DNA of 64,000 nucleotides from Polyangiaceae bacterium (GTDB lineage Bacteria > Myxococcota_A > Polyangia > Polyangiales > Polyangiaceae). Under the pieces are notes generated by a model that did no database searches, was not told the origin of the DNA, and saw only the letters and a list, made by a program, of their open reading frames with translations. The stretch's first letter is position 1, and every line of letters starts with the position of its first letter. Below, in pieces: positions 9,010 to 16,439 of the stretch. Made by a program: the position numbers and the translations under genes. The stretch is from the NCBI GenBank assembly GCA_016712345.1, contig JADJRH010000011.1:2666001-2730000 (forward strand), given 5' to 3'.

Positions 9010-9798
9010 ATGAGGCCTGGATTTGCGCACGTTGCGCGCGTTTTTGTGGCCCGCACGTTGCACACGCTTCGCGCTCGCATGGACCTTTGCCTCGCGTCGC
9101 ACCGGGCTGTTCTCAAGGCACTTGCCGCTTTCGAGGAGGGAGAACTTGCTCCGCTCGCGCTCGGGACGCTGCGCGTGACCACCGCTGAAGGCGACTTGCG
9201 ACTTGTCGACGGCGTGTGTTTTGAGGCCCCGCGCCCCGCGTGGGTGGGCGCCGTGCTCATCGGCTGGCTCGAAGAACTCGACGACTTGAGCGGCGTCGGC
9301 GCTTGGTGGCGGCCCGGATTAAAGGCGGTGCTCTTCACCAACGACGGCCGCGTCACCGTCACCGGTGAAGCGTCGGACCTCGCAGCGGGCGGCGTGCCGT
9401 GCGTCGGTGGATTCGCCACATGCAAAGCGCGCTTTCTTGTTGCACGCGGCGAGGGGGCGCCGCCGGCCGACGCATCGCCGAAAGAGCGTGAAGCCGCGCG
9501 CGAACCCAATCGACCCGCAGCCGGTGTGTGGATGTCTTCTCGGCCGGCGGCGCCCGTCCATGCCCCTCCGCGCCCAATTGCTCCGGGTCAACGCCGCGCG
9601 CCGCGGTCGCGTGCTTCGGAAAACGACGCCACACTCCGAGCGCGCGGCATGTGGCGAAGTACCGCCGTTGTTCCCTGGGATCTTGGAAACGGCGCAAAAA
9701 CACCAACCCACACAGCGTTTGGTCCCCTACCCCGCGTTGTGCCGCCGCCCCGCCGCGAAGCGTACTCATCTGAAGTGTTAACGGAGCGGGTTCACTAA
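9010..9798 (+). CDS. Hypothetical protein
   Basis: Soluble-looking protein of about 262 aa if the ATG at 9010 is used. The frame remains open upstream through the Lys/Ala-rich gene, but that part is a shadow of the neighbour. A later ATG at 9079 (MDLCLASHRAV) is also possible. The N-terminal half is ordered (LAPLALGTLRVTTAEGDLRLVDGVCFE and WVGAVLIGWLEELDDLSG), while the C-terminal third is Pro/Arg-rich and probably disordered. No signal peptide, membrane segment or known motif is visible. It is the last gene before the opposite-strand DUF4388 gene. Confidence 0.45.
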   Translation: MRPGFAHVARVFVARTLHTLRARMDLCLASHRAVLKALAAFEEGELAPLALGTLRVTTAEGDLRLVDGVCFEAPRPAWVGAVLIGWLEELDDLSGVGAWWRPGLKAVLFTNDGRVTVTGEASDLAAGGVPCVGGFATCKARFLVARGEGAPPADASPKEREAAREPNRPAAGVWMSSRPAAPVHAPPRPIAPGQRRAPRSRASENDATLRARGMWRSTAVVPWDLGNGAKTPTHTAFGPLPRVVPPPRREAYSSEVLTERVH

Positions 9799-9869
9799 GG
9801 CAGGGGCCGCGCCACTCGATCAGACAATGGTCGCTCGATGCCGGTGGACGGCGACGTGACGCTTCCGGT

Positions 9870-11159
9870 TCACGTGACGCGCGCAAGCGGCGCGATCAAC
9901 GTCGAGAGACGCTTTGACAGCGGCTGACTCGGCGGACCGTCTTTTCGCGCAGCGGCGCCCGCTTCGTGTTGGCGAAGAAACGGCTCCGCCACAAACACGG
10001 CAAACGAAATGTACTCATAGAGCCACTGCGCAAGCATCGACTCGGCTTGACCCGGGCCCACCATCACAGTGACGTTTTCGACGATTGTCTCGATCACAAG
10101 TGAGCCGTCTTCCTGCGGTCCACCGCGGCGAAACAGCGCATCGTAAATGCCCGCGCCGGTAGCAAAACTTGAAAGCTGCTCGCGCACCTCGGGCCATTTT
10201 CCGATCGCCGTCAGCTCGTTGTGTACATTTCGCATCGCTTCGTTGAACAGCGCCACGGTCGCGGCCGGCCCCGTGGGCCTGGGAGCGCGCACGACAATTC
10301 GGCCCGACTGCACAAGCTGGAAAAGCGCCTGCGTCACTTCAAACTCGCCCATCGAGATCAACCGGCCGATCTCGGCAACGTTTCGATGCCCGTCGATCGC
10401 ATCGTAAACGGTTCGCAGTTCATCATCCGGCGCGGCGCGATCTGGAAGCACTTCGGGTACGTGTTGATCCGACGGGATGCGCTCGCGGAAGTAGCGCGTC
10501 TCGTCCATGCGACGCACGCCCTCCATGAGCAAACCGTTCACACTCAAGCTCTGTCGCGCGGTGATCCTGGACTCGTCGAACGTATCGAGAAAATAGAACA
10601 TGCCGTCGCCGACCAGAAGCATTGCGTACACAATCTCTTCGGTCTGCTTGGTCATGAGTTGAAAGAGCCGCTCGCGTGTGATGAATCCGAGCCGAACCGC
10701 CGCTTCGCCGAACCGAACATCCTGCGTCATGTGTTTGGCGGTTTCCTCCACCTGTTCGGATGTCAGCGCGCCGTAGCGATACAAAACCTCGCCCAGGCGT
10801 TCACCCTCCGCGGACGAATGCGCGCCGATGACGTGACTTCGATCGAAAAAGATGGACCGGCTCGTGTGCCCGTCGAGGACCACAAGTTCTCCGGGCCACC
10901 CCGCTTGCCCGATGAGCCCGAACACGTCGCACAGCGCGCCGTCGGCCGTGATTTCGCCCGATAAGCGAAAGATGGGACCGTCTTCCGGATCGCGGCGTCC
11001 GTCTTCACCCACGTACCGCATCACCACGAGGTGCGACGGGCTCGGCATGAGCCGAAACGAACCCTGGCGCGCTCGCATGCGCTGGCTCGCCGTTTTGCCA
11101 ACGGGGTGCGCTGTTCCCGTGCTGTCCACACGCACGAGTTCCGCCAGCTCCTCGTTCAT
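9870..11159 (-). CDS. DUF4388 (PATAN-like) domain protein
   Basis: Protein of 429 aa. Residues about 60-115 (FRLSGEITADGALCDVFGLI, then GWPGELVVLDGHTSRSIFF) match the DUF4388/PATAN-like pattern, a domain seen in many deltaproteobacterial signalling and gliding-related proteins. A helical repeat follows (LGEVLYRYGALTSEQVEE, then LGFITRERLFQLMTKQTEE) like the second half of this family, with a winged-helix-like stretch near 240-300. There is no membrane segment, so it acts in the cytosol. It is probably an adaptor in a two-component or polarity pathway; no kinase or receiver gene is adjacent to confirm this. ATG start at 11159 begins MNEELAELVRVD. Confidence 0.8.
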   Translation of the reverse strand: MNEELAELVRVDSTGTAHPVGKTASQRMRARQGSFRLMPSPSHLVVMRYVGEDGRRDPEDGPIFRLSGEITADGALCDVFGLIGQAGWPGELVVLDGHTSRSIFFDRSHVIGAHSSAEGERLGEVLYRYGALTSEQVEETAKHMTQDVRFGEAAVRLGFITRERLFQLMTKQTEEIVYAMLLVGDGMFYFLDTFDESRITARQSLSVNGLLMEGVRRMDETRYFRERIPSDQHVPEVLPDRAAPDDELRTVYDAIDGHRNVAEIGRLISMGEFEVTQALFQLVQSGRIVVRAPRPTGPAATVALFNEAMRNVHNELTAIGKWPEVREQLSSFATGAGIYDALFRRGGPQEDGSLVIETIVENVTVMVGPGQAESMLAQWLYEYISFAVFVAEPFLRQHEAGAAARKDGPPSQPLSKRLSTLIAPLARVT

Positions 11160-11368
11160 TCGGCGGGCAGTTTACACAACGGTTTGGCTATTTCGCATCC
11201 GCCGTTGAGTGTTTTGTTGAACAAAAGGCATCGCACATTGGGATGCGCGCCAAACCTTTGCCCATCTTTCCGCCGCTATCACGGCTGTGTTCCGTACGCG
11301 CTCCTGCGCACGCGAAAGGGCTTGAAATGGATCGGAGCCGCCAAAGGTGCTAGCCCTCGCCCCTTCGA

Positions 11369-14364
11369 ATGGACCGTTTGACCGTTCGCGGCGCCCGCCA
11401 GCACAACCTGAAAAACGTTAGCCTTTCGGTTCCTCGAAACCGGCTGGTTGTACTCACCGGGCCAAGCGGCTCAGGAAAGAGTTCGCTCGCGTTCGACACG
11501 ATCTACGCCGAAGGACAACGCCGATACGTGGAATCGCTTTCGGCCTATGCGCGCCAGTTTCTCGAACAACTCGCGAAACCCGACGTGGACGCCATCGAAG
11601 GGCTGTCACCGGCCATTGCGATTGAGCAGCGCGCGCTCTCGAAGAGCCCGCGCTCCACTGTGGGAACCGTCACCGAATTTCGGACTATCTGCGCCTTTTG
11701 TTCGCACGGGTGGGCACGCCGCATTGCCCCAACTGCGGCAAACGGATTGAAGCGCAGACGGTTCAACAGATCGTTGATCGCGTGCTCGGCCTCGGTGAAG
11801 GCCGCCGCGTAACAGTGCTCGCACCTATCGCGCGCGCGCGCCGCGGCGAGTTAAAACTCGATCTCGAACGGTTGCGGCGCGAAGGGTTTGTGCGCGCGCG
11901 CATCGACGGCGAGCTGATCGATCTCGGCGACGAAATCGTTCTCGATCGCACGCGTCCCCACGACCTCGATGTCGTGATCGATCGCGTTGTGGTGAAAGAA
12001 GGCTTGAAAAGCCGGCTTACCGATTCAGTCGAGTTGGCGCTCAAACTCGGCGAAGGCCGGCTCCTTGTGGACACATCCACCGAAAGCCAAAAAACCGAGC
12101 CGATGTGGATGAGCGAGCGTTTCGCCTGCGTTGATTGCGGCGTTTCGCTTCCGCCCATCGAACCGCGCATGTTTTCGTTCAACGGACCGCACGGCGCGTG
12201 TCCCGCGTGCGACGGCATTGGAACGCGAACGCGCGTTGACCCGGAACGCGTTGTTGACCCGAGGCGTACACTTCGCGAAGGAGCCGTGCTCGCGTGGGGC
12301 CGGCGAGGATCGCTCGCGCTCGCCACCGAAACCGAACGTGCGGTGAGTACACTTTCAGCCAACCCCGACATTGTGTGGGCAAAGCTTCCCGAAGAAATCA
12401 AAAACGCCATTTTGTTCGGCACAGGCGACGCCGAAGACGAGGGCGACGGGGCGGCCAAAAAAGGTCGCGGACGCCGCAAAGCCGCCGTTGCCTACGACGG
12501 AATTGTTGTCCGGCTCGAAAAAATGCTCGCGAGCGGCGAGGCCATTCGCGAGGGCGAAGACGAAGAAGATGAACTCGACGACGACGCGGGCGTGGGCGAC
12601 GAGATCGGCCGCTTCGTTACCATTCGCACCTGTGACGCGTGCGGCGGCCGACGCCTGCGCCGCGAAGCGCTCGCTGTGCTTCTTGGCACGCGAAACATGG
12701 CCGAAGTGGGCCAAATGCCGCTTCGCGCGCTGCGAAGTTTTTTGACAACGCTCACGCCCGCCACGCCCTCGCCGCCGAGCACTCGAACGCGCGCGGCGGT
12801 GAACGATTCTCCCAAAAAAGAAACCGAGCCCGGTATTCTTTCGGGCCGCGATCTCGCCATCGCCGAGCCGCTCCTGCGCGCCGTGATCGCGCGCCTGGGC
12901 TTTCTCATCGACGTCGGGCTCGACTATCTCACCCTCGATCGATCCGCGCAGACGCTCTCCGGTGGTGAAGGCCAGCGCATTCGATTGGCAACGCAGATCG
13001 GCTCGGCGCTCGTCGGCGTGCTCTACGTGCTCGATGAACCTTCCGTCGGCCTGCATGCGCGCGACAACGCTCGCCTGCTCGAAGCGCTTCGAAGGCTTGT
13101 GAACCTCGGCAATACCGTGCTCGTTGTGGAACACGATCGCGACGCGATCATGGCCGCCGATCACGTTGTCGACATGGGCCCCGGCGCAGGTGTACACGGC
13201 GGGCGCATCGTTGCCGAAGGTACACCCGACGAAATTTGCAAAGCGCCGCAGTCTGTCACCGGCCCTTATCTATCCGGCGCGCGCCAAGTGGCGCAGCGGA
13301 TGGCGCGCCACAAAGCTTCGGGCAAATCAATCCATCTCACGGGCGCCCGCGCGCACAACCTTCGCAACGTTTCCGCAGAAATTCCAATTGGTCTTTTGGT
13401 CGCCATCAGCGGCGTTTCCGGCTCCGGCAAGAGCAGCCTCATTGTGGACACACTGCTCCCTGCGGCCAAAAACGCCTTGTATCGAAGCGCCGCGCCGGTG
13501 GGTGAGCACGACAGCATTGAAGGGCTCACCCACATCGACAAGGTCATCTCGATCGACCAGGCGCCCATCGGCCGCACGCCGCGCTCCAACCCCGCAACGT
13601 ACACAGGTGTTTTCGGCCTTCTCCGCGAATTGTACACAGGCCTCCCCGAAGCGCGCGCCCGCGGCTACAAGGCCGGTCGCTTTTCGTTCAACGTGAAGGG
13701 CGGCCGCTGTGAAGCGTGCCAGGGCGACGGTGTACTCCGCGTCGAAATGCACTTTTTGCCCGACATCTTCGTGACGTGCGAAACGTGTGGCGGCAAACGT
13801 TATAACCGCGAAACGCTCGAGGTCTTGTACCGCGGAATGTCCATTGCCGACGCGCTCAGTCTCACCGTTGAGCAGGCCATCGATCAGTTTGAAACCATCC
13901 CCAAAATTCGTGAACGGCTGATCGCGCTGCGCCGCGTGGGGCTCGACTACATCACGCTCGGACAACCGGCCACAACGCTCTCCGGCGGTGAAGCGCAGCG
14001 AGTGAAACTCGCGCGTGAACTCGCTCGCAAGGCCACAGGGCGCACGCTCTACGTTCTCGATGAGCCCACCACCGGCCTTCATTTCTCGGACATTGAGATC
14101 CTCACAACCGGGCTCATCGGATTGCGCGACGCCGGAAATACCGTGGTCGTGATTGAACACAACCTCGACGTCATCGCGTGTTGCGATTGGGTGATCGATC
14201 TCGGCCCTGAAGGCGGCGAACACGGCGGCGAGATCGTCGCCGTGGGTACACCTGAAGACATCTCGCAGCATCCGCGTTCACACACCGGAAAATACCTGGC
14301 GCCCGTGCTCGCCGCGCTCAACGGAACCAAACACCCGTCGCGCCCCCCGCGCGCTAAGAAGTGA
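11369..14364 (+). CDS. uvrA: UvrABC excinuclease subunit A, with apparent one-base frameshift
   Basis: ATPase that scans DNA for damage with UvrB in nucleotide excision repair. The first frame supplies MDRLTVRGARQHNL and Walker A GPSGSGKSS, and continues to TVGTVTE near 11677. There the family sequence jumps to the next frame, which carries LLFARVGTPHCPNCG and everything after. Adding one A in GAATTT (11675-11680) restores GTVTEISDYLRLLFARVG. The rest is complete: two zinc modules (CVDCG with CPACD; CEACQ with CETCG), two ABC signatures LSGGE, the second Walker A GVSGSGKSS, and the H-loop-type ends VVEHD and VIEHN. An acidic/basic low-complexity insert (about 12430-12600) is unusual. A DNA-repair gene this well preserved is more likely a sequencing error than a pseudogene. 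Confidence 0.93.
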
Positions 14365-14453
14365 TCGCAAAAAAGGGCAGCAATCGCGCCGCTGGTTCCG
14401 CAGGAACGGCTCAATCACCGCGTCTAGTGTGTACACGCACCCACGGGCACAAA

Positions 14454-14477
14454 GGCAATGCGTGTGTACGCATTGCC
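14454..14477. terminator. Hairpin between convergent uvrA and dksA-like genes
   Basis: A perfect 9-bp stem GGCAATGCG / CGCATTGCC with a six-base loop TGTGTA lies in the 162-base gap between convergent genes. No T-tract follows on either side, so its role as a terminator is tentative. The loop overlaps one GTGTAC word and a GTGTACAC palindrome lies just upstream (14429-14436). Confidence 0.4.
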
Positions 14478-14526
14478 CAGGCCTTCGTGAAAGCCGGCCA
14501 CGTTTGACCGGCTCGCCGAGCCAAGC

Positions 14527-14889
14527 TCAGCCGTAGTCTTTTTCGGCGCGCTCCTGATCCTCTTTGCAGCGGATGCAGAGCGTTGTTTCGGGCCGCGCTT
14601 CAAGTCTTTTTGCGGTGATTTCTTCACCGCACTCCTCGCAGTTGCCAAAGCTCCCGTCTTCGATCTTGGCGAGCGCTTTTTCGATCTTGTCGAGAAATGA
14701 CTTTTCGCGGCCGCGCAGGCGGAACGTAAACGACTGCAAATATTCGCTTGAGGCGAGGTCCATTTCGTCGGGGAGATCGTTTGCGTCGAGCATCATGTCT
14801 TCCGACAACGTCTGCTTCGCCTTCCTGACGATCTCGTCCCGCTTCTCCTCAAGCATGGTCTTAAACTTTTTGAGGTGCGCCTTGTTCAT
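14527..14889 (-). CDS. dksA: DksA/TraR-family zinc-finger transcription regulator
   Basis: Protein of 120 aa matching the short DksA form. A coiled-coil region (about 1-65, LKKFKTMLEEKRDEIVRKAK onward) precedes a C4 zinc finger with CEEC near residues 84-87 and CIRC near 105-108. DksA-type proteins insert the coiled coil into the secondary channel of RNA polymerase and, with ppGpp, adjust rRNA and amino-acid gene transcription. The acidic tip includes DANDLPDEMDLAS, in which the family keeps acidic residues. The gene is monocistronic as far as visible and convergent with uvrA. Symbol is by family; a paralogue of dksA is also possible. Confidence 0.9.
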   Translation of the reverse strand: MNKAHLKKFKTMLEEKRDEIVRKAKQTLSEDMMLDANDLPDEMDLASSEYLQSFTFRLRGREKSFLDKIEKALAKIEDGSFGNCEECGEEITAKRLEARPETTLCIRCKEDQERAEKDYG

Positions 14890-15070
14890 TGATTCTCTCC
14901 GCGCAAACCGCCCTGAAAGTGCGCTCAGAAGGCCAACATGAACCTGTCCCCTGAACGGATGGCTCTGTCAAAAAGGGCGCGGAACGCTAGGGAGCAACGT
15001 GGTCTTTCGTCAAGCACAATATGATCTCGGCTCAATTGACGAGCCGCCCGCTCCGTGAAAAACGACGCGC

Positions 15071-15913
15071 GTGCTTCAATTTGACCCCAATCAAAAGGCT
15101 CCCGCTCCGCGTGCCGCTTCTACGGTGATTGCGTTGCGAAACACCCAACACGCGATCGAAGTGTTTTGTGTTCTGCGCCACCAGAAGTCTTCGTTTCTCG
15201 GGGGCGCTGTGGTGTTTCCGGGTGGCAAGGTCGACGCCGACGACGCCGACGAAACATGGAAAACCCTTTCCACCGAGCCTCATCCGCGAACCGCGCTCAT
15301 GGAGTCGGCCGACGCGTCCGCGCTTGCGCTCACCGTTGCAGCGGCTCGCGAGAGTCTCGAAGAAGCGGCGCTGCTGCCGGCAACCCAAAACCTTTCGGCA
15401 GCCGATCTGCTCGCCCTTCGAACTGAACTTTCATCGTCCGCGTTTCGCGGTGTCGTCGCTGCTCACAAACTTCGGCTCGCCGCCCACGCCCTCCTTCCGT
15501 GGGCGCGCTGGGTCACTCCGCAGGCCGAGTCGCGCCGTTTCGACGCTCGCTTTTTTTTGCTGCCGCTGCCCGAAGGTCAAGAAGGTGTACACGACAACCA
15601 CGAAACCACCATGAGCTTTTGGTCGCGCCCGTCCGATGTGCTCGACCGATTCATGAAAGGGGAGATTTTTTTGGCGCCTCCCACATGCCGAACGCTCGAA
15701 CTCCTCGCCGCCTGCAACTCCGTCGAGTCGGCGGTTCTACTCGCCGACCGCCAATCACTTCTACCCATCTGCCCCACGTTTGTTCCGCACGACACAGCCC
15801 CGTTTCTTTCACTTCCGGGCGATCCTACCCATGAAGTGCCTGAAAAACGAGTCGACGGGAAAACACGTTTCGTCCTGCGAAATGGCCGCTTCGTGAGCGA
15901 AGACCCAACCTGA
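15071..15913 (+). CDS. Nudix hydrolase (NUDT7/NUDT19-like)
   Basis: GTG-initiated protein of 280 aa. The N-terminal part has LGGAVVFPGGKVDADD and, after an insertion of about 40 residues, the Nudix box core AARESLEEAALL, giving the glycine, arginine and paired glutamates that bind the catalytic metal. The insertion between the glycine part and the REUxEE part is typical of the CoA-diphosphatase/NUDT19 branch. It would hydrolyse a nucleoside-diphosphate-linked substrate such as an acyl-CoA, but substrate is not determined by the sequence. It is cytosolic and stands alone, followed by a long imperfect hairpin. Confidence 0.82.
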   Translation: MLQFDPNQKAPAPRAASTVIALRNTQHAIEVFCVLRHQKSSFLGGAVVFPGGKVDADDADETWKTLSTEPHPRTALMESADASALALTVAAARESLEEAALLPATQNLSAADLLALRTELSSSAFRGVVAAHKLRLAAHALLPWARWVTPQAESRRFDARFFLLPLPEGQEGVHDNHETTMSFWSRPSDVLDRFMKGEIFLAPPTCRTLELLAACNSVESAVLLADRQSLLPICPTFVPHDTAPFLSLPGDPTHEVPEKRVDGKTRFVLRNGRFVSEDPT

Positions 15914-15917
15914 AAGA

Positions 15918-16038
15918 TCACGGAGGTTTTTGTTTCTTTCGCTGCTATGGGTACACATCATCCACAATCGCAAGCCAGACAGGTGATGCACGACGCCGTG
16001 CGAGCCTATTGCAGTCTGAAATACAAAAAACTCCGTGA
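15918..16038. repeat. Long imperfect inverted repeat (MITE- or terminator-like)
   Basis: The ends TCACGGAGGTTTTTGT (15918-15933) and its complement at 16023-16038 match in 15 of 16 positions, and the inner parts continue to pair weakly. It starts five bases after the Nudix stop codon. It may act as a terminator or be a degenerate miniature element; a similar structure sits after the kinase gene at 51575. Confidence 0.55.
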
Positions 16039-16212
16039 CCTCCGTGCCTCCTAGGTAACTTCCCTTTAGCGGAACGTTCTGCAAGGCACGGATCCAGTCT
16101 TGTCGAGACGTTTGGGACACCCTTGCCCGTCGCCAAGCGGAAAAGCGAACAGCGTGGCGCGTCGGGTTCTCCAGATGGAGTTCTGTGGCGAGCGCAGCCA
16201 CGACGAAAACGA

Positions 16213-16290
16213 GAGACCGGCGAGACCGGTGGATGGCGACGTGATGGACATCTCAAGTCGCCGGACCTCCCAGAACGGGCTCTTTTCTGC
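16213..16290. repeat. Dispersed intergenic repeat, copy A
   Basis: Shares an exact 25-bp core (16217-16241) with 31859-31883 and about 70 percent identity over roughly 75 bp, in the same orientation. A weaker relative (CCGGTGGACGGCGACGTGA) sits at 9841. Both good copies lie in long gene-free gaps. Function unknown. Confidence 0.6.
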
Positions 16291-16439
16291 TGCATCGACA
16301 ACTCAACCGCAACGAGTTACTCGCCGTTCGAATGAGGCGCATGCGCCGCTGGGGAACTCCGTGTTGATTACGACGTGTCAGGAATCGAGAGGTCTCAGGT
16401 CATTGCGAAGCGGCTGAAGTTACCCTCTGTATCCCTTTT

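Larger units (their letters stand above)
15914..16439. other. Long convergent intergenic region with repeats, no gene
   Basis: About 525 bases between the Nudix gene and the AAA+ gene, which converge here. Frames of 100 or so codons exist but show no motifs. The region contains a 121-bp imperfect hairpin right after the Nudix stop (15918-16038), one GTACAC word at 15951, and a dispersed repeat copy near 16213-16290. I interpret it as a repeat-loaded spacer rather than a coding region. Confidence 0.6.

Noticed and set aside
7893..9509. Long minus-strand frames opposite the Lys/Ala tail
   Set aside because: They mirror the repetitive AAG/GCC codons of the real gene and show Phe/Leu-rich nonsense.
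11369..11812. A separate 147-aa gene before uvrA
   Set aside because: It is the N-terminal part of UvrA; the tail after TVTE is an out-of-frame artefact.
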